DNA from: Methylobacterium sp. CB376
GTDB taxonomy: Bacteria; Pseudomonadota; Alphaproteobacteria; Rhizobiales; Beijerinckiaceae
Direction of reading: 5' to 3'
NCBI RefSeq assembly: GCF_029714205.1
Contig: NZ_CP121648.1
Span: forward strand, 2,870,001 to 2,934,000
Length of the DNA stretch: 64,000 bases
Shown here: positions 51,992-62,349 of the stretch, in pieces
How the letters are laid out: every line of letters starts with the position of its first letter
How positions within the stretch are numbered: position 1 is the stretch's first letter
The notes under the pieces: generated by a model
Seen by the model: only the letters and a program-made list of their open reading frames with translations
Told to the model about the DNA's origin: nothing
Database searches by the model: none
Translations under genes and position numbers: made by a program

Positions 51992-53332
51992 TCACTCCCC
52001 CTTGTCGAACGGATTGCGCGACGTGCGCAGGGACAGCCGGATCGGCACGCCGGGCAGGTCGAACGCGTCCCGAAGCCCGTTCACGAGGTAGCGCGTGTAG
52101 GATTTCGGCAGCGCGTCGAGCTGGTTGCCGAACAGCGCGAAGTGCGGCGGCCGGCTCTTCACCTGGGTCGCGTAGCGGATCTTGATGCGCCGGCCCGACA
52201 CGGCGGGGGGCGGGTTGGCCTGGACGGCCTCGGACAGCCACTGGTTGATCCGCGCCGTCGGCACCCGCCGGTTCCAGACGTCGGAGGCCGAGACGACGCC
52301 CTGCATCAGCCGGTCGATGCCCTCGCCCGCGAGCCCGGAGAGCGGCACGATCGGGGCGCCGCGCACCTGGGGCAGGAGCCGCGCCGCCTTCTCCCGCAAC
52401 TCCTTGAGCAGGCCGGGCTGGTCGGCGACGAGGTCCCACTTGTTGAGCCCGATGACGAGGGCGCGGCCCTCCTGCTCGACGAGGTCGACGATGGTGAGGT
52501 CCTGCTTCTCGAACGGGATGGTGGCGTCGAGGAGCACCACCACCACCTCGGCGAAGCGCACCGCCCGCAGCCCGTCCGAGACGGCGAGCTTCTCCAGCTT
52601 GTCGTCGACCCGGGCGCGGCGGCGCATCCCCGCCGTGTCGTGCAGCTTGATGCGGCGGCCGCGCCACTCCCAGTCGAGGGAGATCGAGTCGCGGGTGATG
52701 CCCGCCTCCGGCCCGACCAGCAGCCTGTCCTCGCCGAGCATCCGGTTGATCAGGGTCGACTTGCCGGCATTGGGGCGCCCGACGATGGCGACCCGGAGCG
52801 GCTTGCCCTCGCCCTCCTCGTCGTCGTCCTCGGCCTCGGGCAGGATGTCGGCCAGCGCGTCGATGAGCTGCCCCATCCCCTCGCCGTGCTCGGCCGAGAC
52901 CGGGACCGGGTCGCCGAGGCCGAGCCCGAAGGCCTCGTAGGCGCCCGCCAGGCCGGCGCCGCCCTCCGCCTTGTTGGCGAGCAGGATCACCGGCTTGTCG
53001 GCGCGCCGGACGAGCTCCGCGAAGGGCTGGTCGGCCGGCAGCAGGCCGGCGCGGGCATCGACCACGAAGAGCACCGCGTCGGCCTCCGCGATGGCGGCCT
53101 CGGTCTGGGCGCGCATCCGGCCGGCCAGGGATTCCGCGTCGGCCTCTTCGAGGCCCGCCGTGTCGATGATCGTGAAGCGCAGGTGCCCGAGCCGCGCCTC
53201 GCCCTCCCGGCGGTCGCGGGTCACGCCCGGACGGTCGTCCACGAGGGCGAGCTTGCGGCCGACGAGGCGGTTGAACAGCGTCGACTTGCCGACGTTGGGA
53301 CGCCCGACGATCGCGACGATGGGCATCGACAT
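51992..53332 (-). CDS. der: Ribosome-associated GTPase Der (EngA)
   Basis: The product has 446 residues and is a double-GTPase that assists 50S assembly. G domain 1 has [27 protein letters not shown] and NKAE. G domain 2 has [36 protein letters not shown] and LNKWD. A KH-like C-terminal domain follows ([20 protein letters not shown], then [11 protein letters not shown]). The spacer between the G domains is acidic ([12 protein letters not shown]), as usual. It is translated in the same direction as the downstream-numbered YfgM-like gene, with about 115 bp between them. Confidence 0.96.
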   Translation of the reverse strand: MSMPIVAIVGRPNVGKSTLFNRLVGRKLALVDDRPGVTRDRREGEARLGHLRFTIIDTAGLEEADAESLAGRMRAQTEAAIAEADAVLFVVDARAGLLPADQPFAELVRRADKPVILLANKAEGGAGLAGAYEAFGLGLGDPVPVSAEHGEGMGQLIDALADILPEAEDDDEEGEGKPLRVAIVGRPNAGKSTLINRMLGEDRLLVGPEAGITRDSISLDWEWRGRRIKLHDTAGMRRRARVDDKLEKLAVSDGLRAVRFAEVVVVLLDATIPFEKQDLTIVDLVEQEGRALVIGLNKWDLVADQPGLLKELREKAARLLPQVRGAPIVPLSGLAGEGIDRLMQGVVSASDVWNRRVPTARINQWLSEAVQANPPPAVSGRRIKIRYATQVKSRPPHFALFGNQLDALPKSYTRYLVNGLRDAFDLPGVPIRLSLRTSRNPFDKGE

Positions 53333-53447
53333 GGGAGAGGTCCTGGGCGAGGGGCGCAGTGCAGGTGCAACGCGGAGGGCGCGGGGTCCGTCCTCTCGGA
53401 CGGAGCCCCCCGCGCCGGTGGATCTCGGGACGGTCGGGCAGGCGCGG

Positions 53448-54158
53448 CTAGCGCGTCACCTCCGGCGGCGGCGGGGCGGCGGGCGCGGCCGGGCCCGCGT
53501 CGCTGACCTGGACCGGACCGCCCGCCGCGAGGGCGACGTAGACCTCCAGGCGCTGGCGCAATCCGGGCGGCGTCTCGCGGTCGGCGGCGATCTGGTCGAA
53601 CCAGCGGCCGGCGCCCTCGAAGTCGCCCTTGCGCATCGCCGTCAGGCCCAGCATCTCGCGGGCGGTGTGGCGGAAGGCGTTGCCGGAGGCGGCGAGCCCC
53701 TGGAGCGTGTTCAGCGCTTCCGGGTCGTCGGAATCGAGGCGCAGGAGCGCCCCGCGCAGGCGCGCCGCGTCGCGCAGGCCCGGCCCGACCCCGGTATCGG
53801 CCGCGATCGCCGCGTAGGCCCTGGCGCCGGCCGCCGGATCGGCCTTGCCGGCCTCGGCCGCGGCGCGGAACTGGGCCAGGATCCGGTAGCCGTGGGGGGA
53901 ATCCGCCGCGAGCGTCTCGAAGGCCTTGGCCGCCTCGCCGCCCTTGTCCTTGCTGGCGCGCACCGCCTCGTCGAAGCGCCGGCTCGCCGCCTCGGCCTGG
54001 ACCTGCTGCTCGTGCTGCCAGAAGCGCCAGCCGCCGACGCCGATCACCACGAGCACCGCGATGCCGATGAAGACGCCGCTGTAGCGCTTCCAGATCTCGG
54101 CCGCGCGGTCTCGCCGGTAATCCTCGTTGACCTCGCGTATGAACTCGTCTTCTTTCAT
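53448..54158 (-). CDS. YfgM-like TPR membrane protein
   Basis: The product has 236 residues. A short cytoplasmic N-terminus ([20 protein letters not shown]) is followed by one membrane helix ([20 protein letters not shown]). The rest is a periplasmic Ala-rich helical repeat domain (TPR_21), with regular pairs such as [20 protein letters not shown] and [20 protein letters not shown], then a Pro-rich tail ([14 protein letters not shown]). YfgM in E. coli interacts with SecYEG and periplasmic chaperones and lies next to bamB and der. ATG 54156-54158 was chosen. Its position before der matches the usual order, although bamB is missing between them. Confidence 0.85.
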   Translation of the reverse strand: MKEDEFIREVNEDYRRDRAAEIWKRYSGVFIGIAVLVVIGVGGWRFWQHEQQVQAEAASRRFDEAVRASKDKGGEAAKAFETLAADSPHGYRILAQFRAAAEAGKADPAAGARAYAAIAADTGVGPGLRDAARLRGALLRLDSDDPEALNTLQGLAASGNAFRHTAREMLGLTAMRKGDFEGAGRWFDQIAADRETPPGLRQRLEVYVALAAGGPVQVSDAGPAAPAAPPPPEVTR

Positions 54159-54241
54159 CTCGGACCCGCTCGCCGGAAGCATGCCGCGCGCGCCCGCGAC
54201 AGGGCGGTCCGCCTAGCACGAACGCGCGCGGATGGCGAGGC

Positions 54242-54835
54242 TCAGGCCTGTCCCGGCCACACCGCGACGCCGATCAGCCAGGGATGCAGCACCCGGGCGA
54301 AGACGAACCACGCGACGACCCCGATCCCCACCGCGAGCGCGTCGTTGCGCCAGCCGGCGGGCGCCGCCGCCGGACCCGCATGGGCCTTCACCTCGTCGCG
54401 GCGCTTGACGCTGATGCGGGCCGCCACCGCCCAGGCCAGGATGCTGCCGAACAGGAGGATCGAGCCGAGATCGCCGTTGGCGAGGAGGTGCGCCGCCGCC
54501 CAGATCTTCACGCCCGCCAGCATCGGGTGCTTGAGCGCGCCCTTGATCCGCCCCGGCAGGTAGGCCGCCGCGAAGGCCACGAAGGCGACGAGAACGAGGA
54601 GGAGCGCGAGGTGGCGCGTCCAGACCGGCGGCGACCAGATGTCGATGTAGCCCTCCGACCGGTAGCGCCCGTAGCCGATGCCGAGCACGATCAGGCCGAC
54701 CAGGGCGAGCACCGAGTAGCCGAGCTTGTAGGGCCCCTCCCCGACCCGCGCGATCAGGGCCGCGCGCGGCCCCCGCAGCATGGTGAAGGCGTGGGTGCCG
54801 AGGAACAGCGCGAGGCCCAGGAGGAGGACCGGCAT
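54242..54835 (-). CDS. nnrU: NnrU family membrane protein
   Basis: The product has 197 residues with five or six membrane helices. The start MPVLLLGLALFLGTHAFTML, the motif YKLGYSVLALVGLIVLGIGY and RHLALLLVLVAFVAFAAAYL are NnrU hallmarks, as is KHPMLAGVKIWAAAHLLANG with a conserved His. NnrU was named from a nitric-oxide-related cluster in Rhodobacter, but the family is broader and related to isoprenylcysteine methyltransferases; its function is unproven. A 15-bp repeat sits directly before it. Confidence 0.85.
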   Translation of the reverse strand: MPVLLLGLALFLGTHAFTMLRGPRAALIARVGEGPYKLGYSVLALVGLIVLGIGYGRYRSEGYIDIWSPPVWTRHLALLLVLVAFVAFAAAYLPGRIKGALKHPMLAGVKIWAAAHLLANGDLGSILLFGSILAWAVAARISVKRRDEVKAHAGPAAAPAGWRNDALAVGIGVVAWFVFARVLHPWLIGVAVWPGQA

Positions 54836-54844
54836 GGGCGAAAA

Positions 54845-54889
54845 ACTCCCTGGGCGAGCACTCCCCGGGCGAGCACTTCCCGGGCGAGG
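54845..54889. repeat. 15-bp tandem repeat in the leader of nnrU
   Basis: Three 15-bp units (ACTCCCTGGGCGAGC, ACTCCCCGGGCGAGC, ACTTCCCGGGCGAGG) begin 10 bp before the nnrU ATG on the minus strand, where the ribosome-binding site should be. Confidence 0.85.
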
Positions 54890-54971
54890 GCTCCGTGAAT
54901 CGGCGCCGTCGGGCTAACCGGCCCGCAAGGAATTCTCGGCCAAGCTCCCCGCCCCTGTCCAGGTCGAGACG

Positions 54972-56129
54972 ATGCGTCGCCTGCTCCTTGCCGCGTGGCT
55001 CGGCGTCGCGGCCTGCCGCGCCGTCGCCGAGCCGGGCCCGCCGCTCTCGGCGCTGACGCTGGTCGGTCCGGCCCGGCCGGTCTTCCGGGCCCGGGTGGAT
55101 GCCTGCGACGGGCACGACGTGCCGGACGCGCCGGTGCGCGCCTTCCGGGATGCCGGGGGCGGCCTGGTGATGTTCGGGCTGCACTACCGCAACCGCGCCC
55201 TGCGGGGGCCCGACCTCGATCACCTCGCGATCGATTGCCGGATCGTGCTCGATTCGGGCCTCGCGGCCGAGCCCGAGCGCTACGACGACCGCAGCTGGGT
55301 CACCGCGACCTGGACCGAGGACGGGCGCGCGGTCGCGGCCCTCCTCCACCACGAGTACCATGCCGAGGCGCATCCGGGCCGCTGCCGCTCGGGCGAGATG
55401 ATGGCCTGCTGGTACAACACCATCCTGGCGGCCCGCTCGGGCGACGGGGGCGCGCGCTTCGAGCGGGCGAGCCCGCCCGCCGTGGTGGCCGCGCCGCCCT
55501 TCCGGCAGGAGGTCGAGCAGGGCCGCCACCGTGGTTTCTTCAACCCCTCGAACATCGTGCGGGACGGGCGCTACTGGTACTTCCTCGCCTCGAACACCGG
55601 CTGGGACGGCCAGCCCTTCGGCGTCTGCCTGTTCCGCTCGGACGACGTCGCCGATCCCGGCCGCTGGCGGGCCTGGGACGGAACCGGCTTCACGGTCGCC
55701 TTCCCGGACCCCTACCGCAAGGGTGCGAGGCCGGCCGGCGCCTGCCGGCCGGTCTGGCCCTTCCCGGCCCCGGTCGGCTCGGTCAGCCGCCACCGCGGCA
55801 CCGGCGCCTGGATCGCGGTGTTCCAGGCGGAGGCGGGCGGCGCCTTCCCGCGCTCCGGCTTCTACTGGACCACCTCACGCGACCTCCTCGCCTGGGACGA
55901 GCCGCGCCTCCTCCTCGAGGGCCCGACGCTCTACGGCGATCCCTGCCGGGCCCGGGGCGACCTCATCAGCTACCCGTCGCTGCTCGATCCGGGCGCGCGG
56001 GGCCGCAACTTCGACGACGTGGGCGAGCGCGCCGAGCTGTTCTACGCGGTGCTGCGCCGGAACGGGTGCGAGATCACCTCCGACCGCGACCTCGTGCGGC
56101 GGCCGGTGGCGATCAAGGTGTGGCCGTAG
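54972..56129 (+). CDS. Secreted beta-propeller-like protein, unknown function
   Basis: The product has 385 residues. A Sec leader (RLLLAAWLGVAACRAVAEPG) ends near residue 20. The rest shows repeated beta-blade stretches, such as DAGGGLVMFGLHYRNR, DRSWVTATWTEDGRAVAALL, HHEYHAEAHPGRC, GFFNPSNIVRDGRYWYFLAS and FYWTTSRDLLAWDEPRLLLE. The last two resemble the five-bladed fold of GH43/GH32-type glycoside hydrolases and sialidase-like proteins. Catalytic acids cannot be named. Ten or so cysteines suggest disulphides. ATG 54972 follows GTCGAGACG. It is alone on its strand between nnrU and a thioesterase gene. Confidence 0.6.
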   Translation: MRRLLLAAWLGVAACRAVAEPGPPLSALTLVGPARPVFRARVDACDGHDVPDAPVRAFRDAGGGLVMFGLHYRNRALRGPDLDHLAIDCRIVLDSGLAAEPERYDDRSWVTATWTEDGRAVAALLHHEYHAEAHPGRCRSGEMMACWYNTILAARSGDGGARFERASPPAVVAAPPFRQEVEQGRHRGFFNPSNIVRDGRYWYFLASNTGWDGQPFGVCLFRSDDVADPGRWRAWDGTGFTVAFPDPYRKGARPAGACRPVWPFPAPVGSVSRHRGTGAWIAVFQAEAGGAFPRSGFYWTTSRDLLAWDEPRLLLEGPTLYGDPCRARGDLISYPSLLDPGARGRNFDDVGERAELFYAVLRRNGCEITSDRDLVRRPVAIKVWP

Positions 56130-56148
56130 GGGCGAACCGGGCCGCGCG

Positions 56149-56574
56149 TCACGCCACGCGCAGCCGCTCCGCGGCCTCGCGCGCCGCGCCCTCCAGCGGG
56201 CGCGGCCGGCGGCTCTCCGCGTCGATGACCACGCAGGCCGCCTCCGCCTCCCCGACCAGGCGTCCCTCGGCGAGGATGCGGTTGCGGAACCCCAGCGAGC
56301 TGCGCCCGATCCGGGCGAGCCAGGTCCCGGTGCGCACCCGGCCGGGGAAGTGCAGCTCGCCCCGGTAGTCGATGACGAAGCGGGCGATGACGAGGGCGCA
56401 GCCCTCCGCCAGCACCGGCCTCAGATGCGCGGCGAAGAACTGGACCCGGCCGCTCTCGCAGAAGCCCGCGAAGACCGCGTTGTTGACGTGGCCGTTCGCG
56501 TCGCTGTCGCGGTAGCGCAGGACGTCCTCGGTCCAGAGGATCCGGGAATCGTCGGGCGGCGCGGCCTCAGCCAT
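56149..56574 (-). CDS. Acyl-CoA thioesterase, hot-dog fold (YbgC/FadM type)
   Basis: The product has 141 residues. The signature [20 protein letters not shown] holds the catalytic Asp (position 4HBT Asp17) and HVNN, followed by [20 protein letters not shown] and a late strand [20 protein letters not shown]. It should hydrolyse short- or medium-chain acyl-CoA. Its gene overlaps the end of truB by 8 bp, so it is the last gene of the nusA-truB operon, an arrangement probably kept by readthrough rather than by a functional link. Confidence 0.85.
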   Translation of the reverse strand: MAEAAPPDDSRILWTEDVLRYRDSDANGHVNNAVFAGFCESGRVQFFAAHLRPVLAEGCALVIARFVIDYRGELHFPGRVRTGTWLARIGRSSLGFRNRILAEGRLVGEAEAACVVIDAESRRPRPLEGAAREAAERLRVA

Positions 56575-57631
56575 GGCGCGGAGCGGTGCCGCCGAGGTGG
56601 AAGACCCGGTGCGGCACGAGTTCGCCCCGCTCGACGTCGCCCACCGCCACCAGCACCCCGTTGCAGGTCGCGTAGGCCTTGCCGGCCACCGGCGCGTCGC
56701 GCCCGCGCAGGATCACCGATTGGCCCCGCATCAGCCGCATCGCCATGTCGCGGGAGACGGGCACGCAGGCCACGGCGTCGAGGGCGGTCTCGACGGGCCG
56801 GAGCACCGCCGCCACCTCGTCGCCCTGCGCCGCTTCGAGCGCGCCGAGGGTGCAGGACTGGTCCTCCGCGAAGGGACCGACCCGGGTGCGGCGCAGGGCC
56901 GAGACGTGGCCGAGGCACCCGAGCGCCCGGCCGAGATCGCGGGCGATGGCGCGCACGTAGGTGCCCTTGCCGCACTCGGCCTCGATGATCGTCCGCTCCT
57001 CCGCATGGGCGACGATCGCGAGCCGGTCGATCTGGACCGGCCGCGCCACGAGCTCGACCACCTCGCCGTCGCGGGCGAGGTCGTAGGCGCGCTCGCCCTG
57101 GATCTTGATCGCCGAGTAGCGCGGCGGCACCTGCTCGATCGCACCGACGAAGCGCGGCAGCACCGCCTCGACCTCCTCGCGGGTCGGGCGGCTCTCGGAG
57201 GTGGCGACGGCGCGGCCCTCCGCGTCGTCCGTGTCGGTCTCCGTGCCCCAGGTCACCGTGAAGACGTAGGCCTTGCGCCCGTCCATCACGAAGGGGACGG
57301 TCTTGGTCGCCTCGCCGAGCGCGATCGGCAGGATGCCGGAGGCGAGCGGGTCGAGGGTGCCCGCGTGGCCGGCCTTCTTGGCGTTGAGCGCCCGCTTCAC
57401 CGCCGCGACCGCGTGGGTCGAGGTCATGCCGACGCCCTTGTCGAGGATCACCCAGCCGCTGATCTCGCGGCGCTTGGGACGGTCGCCTTTGGGCCGGTCG
57501 CCCTTCGGCCGGTCACTCTTGGGGCGGTCGCCGCCGGGCCGGTCGCCCTGCGGGCGCCCGCGGTCGCGAGGCGGCCGGCCCTCGCGCGGTGCGGCCGGAC
57601 TCGACCCGGCAGCCTGGTCCTCGTGCATCAT
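56567..57631 (-). CDS. truB: tRNA pseudouridine(55) synthase
   Basis: The product has 354 residues. The catalytic Asp is in [20 protein letters not shown] near residue 95. Other TruB motifs are [39 protein letters not shown] and [17 protein letters not shown], and the PUA domain is at the end ([20 protein letters not shown]). The first 55 residues are a low-complexity tail of KGDRP-type pentapeptides from a 15-bp repeat. The start was set at ATGATG (57631) because GGGAAG precedes it; ATG 57646 lacks a ribosome site. Its stop overlaps the thioesterase gene. Confidence 0.94.
   Translation of the reverse strand: MMHEDQAAGSSPAAPREGRPPRDRGRPQGDRPGGDRPKSDRPKGDRPKGDRPKRREISGWVILDKGVGMTSTHAVAAVKRALNAKKAGHAGTLDPLASGILPIALGEATKTVPFVMDGRKAYVFTVTWGTETDTDDAEGRAVATSESRPTREEVEAVLPRFVGAIEQVPPRYSAIKIQGERAYDLARDGEVVELVARPVQIDRLAIVAHAEERTIIEAECGKGTYVRAIARDLGRALGCLGHVSALRRTRVGPFAEDQSCTLGALEAAQGDEVAAVLRPVETALDAVACVPVSRDMAMRLMRGQSVILRGRDAPVAGKAYATCNGVLVAVGDVERGELVPHRVFHLGGTAPRHG
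57476..57550 (-). repeat. 15-bp tandem repeat in the 5' part of truB
   Basis: Five 15-bp units (such as GGGCCGGTCGCCCTT on the plus strand), diverged from one another, encode [15 protein letters not shown] pentapeptides in the tail of TruB. Confidence 0.85.
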
Positions 57632-57735
57632 CGCTTCCCGTCCCATCCAAAGCCGGGCGGACGCGGCCCGGCTCGCCGGCGCGCTCCCCCCTGGTCAATC
57701 CTCGCGGAAGCGCGCCGTTGCGGCGGCGCGGCAGC

Positions 57736-58155
57736 TCACGCGTCGGGATCGCCGGCGTCGTCCTGCTCGCCGCCGAGGTCCCGCTGCACCTTCTCGCTGC
57801 GCAGCAGCCGATCGATCCGCGCCGCCTCGTCGAACGTCTCGTCGCGGCGGAAGCGCAACTCGGGCGCGAACTTGAGGTTCACGCGCCGGGCCACCTCCTG
57901 CCGGAGCGCCTTGCGGTTGCGCTCCAGCGCCTCCAGCACCGGGGCCTCGTCCTGGCCGCCGAGCGGCATGACGTAGGCGGTGGCGAGCTTGAGGTCCGGC
58001 GACATCCGGACCTCCGGCACCGTGATGACGTGCCGGCTCAGCACCGGGTCCTGCAGGTCGCCGCGGCTCAGCACCTCCGCGATGGCGTGGCGGACGAGTT
58101 CGGCCACGCGCTGCTGACGCTGCGAGGGGCCGGCGGTTTCGGTCGGTTTGCGCAT
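57736..58155 (-). CDS. rbfA: 30S ribosome-binding factor A
   Basis: The product has 139 residues. It has the KH-like RbfA fold: [60 protein letters not shown] and [15 protein letters not shown]. It matures 16S rRNA in the small subunit and is needed for cold growth in E. coli. It is transcribed in the nusA operon between infB and truB. The 149-bp gap after infB carries a strong hairpin. Confidence 0.95.
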   Translation of the reverse strand: MRKPTETAGPSQRQQRVAELVRHAIAEVLSRGDLQDPVLSRHVITVPEVRMSPDLKLATAYVMPLGGQDEAPVLEALERNRKALRQEVARRVNLKFAPELRFRRDETFDEAARIDRLLRSEKVQRDLGGEQDDAGDPDA

Positions 58156-58226
58156 CGTGTCTCAATCCGGGCTTGAACCGGGGCCGCCGGGCGGCCGGGG
58201 TGACGCCTTCAGGGTTCTGAACCGAC

Positions 58227-58254
58227 GAGCCCGGGGCGAGGGCGCCCCGGGCTC
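58227..58254 (-). terminator. Hairpin between infB and rbfA
   Basis: A perfect 12-bp stem, GAGCCCGGGGCG with CGCCCCGGGCTC, encloses an AGGG loop. It may attenuate or process the operon mRNA after infB rather than end it, since rbfA and truB continue on the same strand. Confidence 0.45.
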
Positions 58255-58304
58255 GGCAGAAACGGGGCCGCCCGGCGGGGCGGCCGAACGGCGTCAGGGG
58301 CGGA

Positions 58305-61250
58305 TCAGAGCGTCCGCCGCTCCTCGTGCACGATGTAGCACTCGATCACGTCCCGGACGCGCATGTCCTGGTAATTCTCGAACGCCATGCCGCATTCCTG
58401 GCCGGCCGAGACCTCGCGCGCGTCGTCCTTGAAGCGCTTGAGCTGCGAGAGCTTGCCCTCGTGGACGACGACGTTGTCGCGGATGAGCCGGACGTTGGCG
58501 CCGCGCTCGACGCGGCCATCCTCGACCCGGCAGCCCGCGATCTTGCCGACCTTCGAGACGTTGAAGATCTCGAGGATCCGCGCCTCGCCCAGCCGCTCCT
58601 CGCGGAGCGTCGGCGGGAGCAGGCCCGACATCGCCGCCTTCACGTCATCCACGAGGTCGTAGATGATGTTGTAGTAGCGGATCTCGACGCCGGAGCGCTC
58701 GGCGGCCTCGCGGGCCTCCTTGTGGGCGCGCACGTTGAAGCCGATCACCACGGCGCCGGAGGCCTGGGCCAGGGTGATGTCCGACTCCGTGATGCCGCCC
58801 ACGCCGGTGTGCAGGATGCGCGCCCCGACCTCCTCGTTGCCGAGCTTGTCGAGGGCCCCCGCGATGGCCTCCACCGAGCCCTGCACGTCGCCCTTGACGA
58901 CGAGCGCGAACTCCTTGCGGCCGGCGCCCTCCTTGAGGTCGCGCATCATGTCCATCAGCGAGCGGCCCGAGGCGGCACCCGCCGCGGCCGCGCGCTCGCG
59001 CTTCACGCGGGCCCGGTACTCGGTGACCTCGCGGGCGCGGGCCTCGTTCTCGACCACCGCGACGCGGTCCCCCGCCTCGGGCGTGCCGTTGAAGCCGAGC
59101 ACCTCGACCGGGACCGCCGGGCCCGCCTCGCGCACGTTGCGGCCGGTATCGTCGATCAGGGCGCGCACGCGGCCCCACTCGGCGCCCGCCACCACGATGT
59201 CGCCCGTGTGCAGCGTGCCGCGGGCGACCAGCACGGTGGCGACCGGGCCGCGGCCGCGGTCGAGCTTGGCCTCGATCACGGTGCCTTCCGCCGAGCGGTC
59301 GGGATTGGCGCGCAGGTTCAGCACCTCGGCCTGCAGGGCGAGGCCCTCCAGGAGTTCGTCGAGGCCCTGGCGGGTCTTGGCCGAGACCTCGAATTCGAGG
59401 GTCTCGCCGCCCATCGATTCCACCTGCACGTTGTGCTGGAGGAGTTCGGTGCGCACCCGCTGCGGGTTGGCGTCGGGCTTGTCGACCTTGTTGATCGCCA
59501 CGACGAGCGGCACGTCGGCCGCCTTGGCGTGGGCGATCGCCTCGATCGTCTGGGGCATGACGCCGTCATCGGCCGCCACCACCAGCACGACGATGTCCGT
59601 CACCTTGGCGCCGCGGGCGCGCATGGAGGTGAAGGCGGCGTGGCCGGGGGTGTCGATGAAGGTGATCTTGCCGCCGGAGGGCGAGGTCACCTGGTAGGCG
59701 CCGATATGCTGCGTGATGCCGCCCGCCTCGCCTTCCACGACGTTGGCGTTGCGGATCGCGTCGAGGAGCGAGGTCTTGCCGTGGTCGACGTGGCCCATGA
59801 TGGTCACGACCGGGGGCCGCGGCTGGGTGTCCTCGTCGACGTCCGGCTCGTCGAAGAGCCCCTCCTCGACGTCGGATTCCGCCACGCGGCGCACCGTGTG
59901 GCCGAGTTCCTCGGCGATCAGCTGGGCCGTGTCCGAGTCGATCACGTCCGTGATCTTGTGGATCTGGCCCTGCTTCATCAGCAGGCGGATGACGTCCACC
60001 GCCCGCTCGCTCATGCGGTTGGCGAGTTCCTGGATGGTGATCGTCTCCGGGATGACCACTTCGCGCGACAGCTTCTCTTTCTGCTCCATCTGCCGGTGGC
60101 CGGTGAGGCGCTGGGTCCGGCGACGGAAGGAGGCGAGCGAACGGGTCCGCTCATCCTCGCCCGAGGTCGCGGTGGCGATGGTCAGGCGGCCGCGGTTGCG
60201 GTCGCCGCCCGGGGATTTCGGCGTCTTGGGCGGGCTGATGATCTTGAGCGGCATGCCGGGCCGCCGGATCACCCGCTTGGTGTCGGCCTCGTCGTCCGCC
60301 GGGGCGGCGGCCGGGCGGCCGGTGGCCGGGGCGGCCCGCGCGGGCGTCGCCGCGGTCGGCTGCGCGCTCGCGGCCGGCTTCGGCTCGGGCTTGGGCTCGG
60401 GCGGCTTCGGGGCCGGCCGGGCCATGAAGTTCAGGTCGCGGGGCTTGCGCGCATCCGCCGTGAGGACGCGGCGCGGCTCGGCCGGGGTCGCGGGCCGGGC
60501 CGCGGCGGCCGGCCGGCCGGGAACCGCGGCCGGGCGCGGGCCCGGAGCAGCGGGGCGCTGGCCCGGAGCGGCGGGGCGCGGGCCCGGTGCCGCGGCGGTC
60601 GGGCGCGGCGCCGCCGCGGCGGGCCGCGGGGCGACGGGGGCCGCCGGTGCGGCAGCCTGCGCGGCGGGCGCGGGCGCCTCGAAGGCGGCGGTGGCGGCCG
60701 CAGCCCGGGCCGCCTCCTCGTTCGCGCGGCGCTCGGCCTCCTCGGCGGCGCGGCGCTTGCGCGCGTCCTCCTGGCGGCGGCGCTCCTCCTCCTCGCGCTT
60801 GCGCGCCTCGGCGGCCTCGCGCTCGCGGGCTTCCGCGGCCTCGCGCTCGGCGCGGCGGCGGGCCTCGTCGGCGGCGCGGCGGCGCTCGTCCTCCTCGCGC
60901 CGGCGCGCATCCGCCAGCGCGGCGAGGCGGGCATTCTGCTCCTGGTCGCTCAGCGTGCGCAGCACCACGCCCGAGCGGGCCGGCGCCTGGCGCGGCTCGC
61001 CGGAGCGCGGCGGGGCGCCCGAGGCCGGCCGGCTCGGGGCCGGCGCCGGTGCGGTCTCCTTCGGGGCGGCAGCCGGCGCCTGTGGGGCACCGATGACGCG
61101 CCGCTTCACTGTCTCGACCACGACCGACTTCGAGCGGCCATGGGAGAAGCTCTGGCGTACGATGCCCTGCTCGACCGGACGCTTCACCGAGAGCGTCTTG
61201 GCGGGGCCACCGTGCAGCGTCTTGTCGCCCGGATTCTTCGTCTCACTCAT
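58305..61250 (-). CDS. infB: Translation initiation factor IF-2
   Basis: The product has 981 residues. A long N-terminal part of about 400 residues is low-complexity: Ala/Pro-rich runs ([18 protein letters not shown]) and a charged Glu/Arg coiled coil ([20 protein letters not shown]). Then come the IF2_N domain, the G domain with [26 protein letters not shown] and NKVD, and domains II-IV with [17 protein letters not shown] and [17 protein letters not shown]. It delivers initiator tRNA. The first ATG at 61250 has only a weak ribosome site. Slippage-prone alanine/proline runs are at 60500-60660. Confidence 0.96.
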   Translation of the reverse strand: MSETKNPGDKTLHGGPAKTLSVKRPVEQGIVRQSFSHGRSKSVVVETVKRRVIGAPQAPAAAPKETAPAPAPSRPASGAPPRSGEPRQAPARSGVVLRTLSDQEQNARLAALADARRREEDERRRAADEARRRAEREAAEAREREAAEARKREEEERRRQEDARKRRAAEEAERRANEEAARAAAATAAFEAPAPAAQAAAPAAPVAPRPAAAAPRPTAAAPGPRPAAPGQRPAAPGPRPAAVPGRPAAAARPATPAEPRRVLTADARKPRDLNFMARPAPKPPEPKPEPKPAASAQPTAATPARAAPATGRPAAAPADDEADTKRVIRRPGMPLKIISPPKTPKSPGGDRNRGRLTIATATSGEDERTRSLASFRRRTQRLTGHRQMEQKEKLSREVVIPETITIQELANRMSERAVDVIRLLMKQGQIHKITDVIDSDTAQLIAEELGHTVRRVAESDVEEGLFDEPDVDEDTQPRPPVVTIMGHVDHGKTSLLDAIRNANVVEGEAGGITQHIGAYQVTSPSGGKITFIDTPGHAAFTSMRARGAKVTDIVVLVVAADDGVMPQTIEAIAHAKAADVPLVVAINKVDKPDANPQRVRTELLQHNVQVESMGGETLEFEVSAKTRQGLDELLEGLALQAEVLNLRANPDRSAEGTVIEAKLDRGRGPVATVLVARGTLHTGDIVVAGAEWGRVRALIDDTGRNVREAGPAVPVEVLGFNGTPEAGDRVAVVENEARAREVTEYRARVKRERAAAAGAASGRSLMDMMRDLKEGAGRKEFALVVKGDVQGSVEAIAGALDKLGNEEVGARILHTGVGGITESDITLAQASGAVVIGFNVRAHKEAREAAERSGVEIRYYNIIYDLVDDVKAAMSGLLPPTLREERLGEARILEIFNVSKVGKIAGCRVEDGRVERGANVRLIRDNVVVHEGKLSQLKRFKDDAREVSAGQECGMAFENYQDMRVRDVIECYIVHEERRTL

Positions 61251-61390
61251 TCAGTTCAGATCCTGGGGGTTCTCAGCGTCCCGGGATCCGGCCTCCCGGA
61301 GGCCGCCTCCCACCTGCATCCCGGGAACGCACCCGGGAGGGGCCGATCCCATTCACTCAATCACCGGCCTTCCGGGGACCGGTCACGATC

Positions 61391-62164
61391 TCATTCCGTC
61401 GCCTGGACATCGTCCGGGAGGGCCGTGTCGGCGTCGCCGTGCGGCGCCAGCCCGACATCCCCCGGCGCGGCCTCCGCACCGCGGAAACGGCGGAGCCGAC
61501 GCCAACGCGCGAGCAAGCCGGCCGTGCCGGCCCCCGCGGTGAGGGCAGCGTGTATCACATGATCCCGGCCCAAGGCCATGTCCAATTCAACACCGGACAG
61601 GTCGTCCACCACCGGGATCTCGCATATGGCATCGCCGTAGCGGCGGCGCAATGCCTGGGCGAGCTTGCGCCGCCCGTCCGGGCTGGCGTCGCTGGCGTGC
61701 AGGAGGGCCGCCACGCCCTCCCGGCTCGCCACGGCGCTCTCCACCTTGGTGAAGCCCGTGACGACGCAGCCCGCCTTGTTGGCGAGCGAGAGGCCCTGGC
61801 GCAGGTCCTGGCGCAGGGCCGCCTCGATCACATCCGCGAGATCCGGCGGCACGGCCGTCGCCTTGCCCTTGAAGGCGCGCTGGAACAGGCGCTTGCGCAG
61901 CGCCTCGGCGACCGCCGCGCGGGTCGCGCTGACCCAGGCGCCCCGCCCCGGCAGGCGCGCCCTCAGGTCCGGCACCACCGTCCCGTCCGGCGCGAGCGCG
62001 AAGCGGATCATCCCGGAGGGGTTCTGCGCCTCCCGGGTGACGAGGCAGGTGCGCTCAGCCCGCGCGCGGCCGCGCCCGATCCCGGCATCGAGGATGTCGG
62101 GCGGCAGATCGTCGGGCAGCGAGTCGTCGGGCGACAGGTCTTCGGGGATCGCGGCGTCCTGCAT
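61391..62164 (-). CDS. ylxR: YlxR (DUF448)/L7Ae-like RNA-binding protein
   Basis: The product has 257 residues in the order found in alphaproteobacteria: YlxR domain first (ERTCLVTREAQNPSGMIRFA, then VVPDLRARLPGRGAWVS and LFQRAFKGKA), then a YlxQ/L7Ae-like domain (GLSLANKAGCVVTGFTKVES and AALLHASDASPDGRRKLAQA). The frame stays open upstream through a 13-bp minisatellite, so the ATG at 62162-62164 is a choice: there is no clear ribosome site before it. A GTG at 62251 is an alternative that would translate the repeat. It lies in the nusA-infB operon. Confidence 0.85.
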   Translation of the reverse strand: MQDAAIPEDLSPDDSLPDDLPPDILDAGIGRGRARAERTCLVTREAQNPSGMIRFALAPDGTVVPDLRARLPGRGAWVSATRAAVAEALRKRLFQRAFKGKATAVPPDLADVIEAALRQDLRQGLSLANKAGCVVTGFTKVESAVASREGVAALLHASDASPDGRRKLAQALRRRYGDAICEIPVVDDLSGVELDMALGRDHVIHAALTAGAGTAGLLARWRRLRRFRGAEAAPGDVGLAPHGDADTALPDDVQATE

Positions 62165-62170
62165 GGGGGG

Positions 62171-62240
62171 CCAAGGGTGGGGGCCAAGGGTGGGGGCCAA
62201 GGGTGGGGGCCAAGGGTGGCGGGCAAGGGTGGCAGCAAGG
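62171..62240. repeat. 13-bp minisatellite in the leader of ylxR
   Basis: Four exact-period copies of CCAAGGGTGGGGG (starts 62171, 62184, 62197 and 62210) and two diverged units continue to about 62240, with period 13. It ends 7 bp before the chosen ylxR ATG on the minus strand. The period is not a multiple of three, so changes in number would shift any frame read through it. Confidence 0.9.
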
Positions 62241-62349
62241 GTGGCGGGCACGAGTGGCGGGTCTTGGATGATCGGGGAACGTCGGAGGCGCGGCGCCGGA
62301 TCCCATCCCTGCCGCGAGAGGCGGGGCGCCGCGCGGCAGCGGCGGCCGA

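Noticed and set aside
58326..61562. Very long open frame opposite infB
   Set aside because: It is an antisense shadow produced by high GC and codon bias. Composition is Arg/Gly/Ala-rich with no domain, and IF-2 on the other strand is certain. The same applies to long frames opposite the other core genes.
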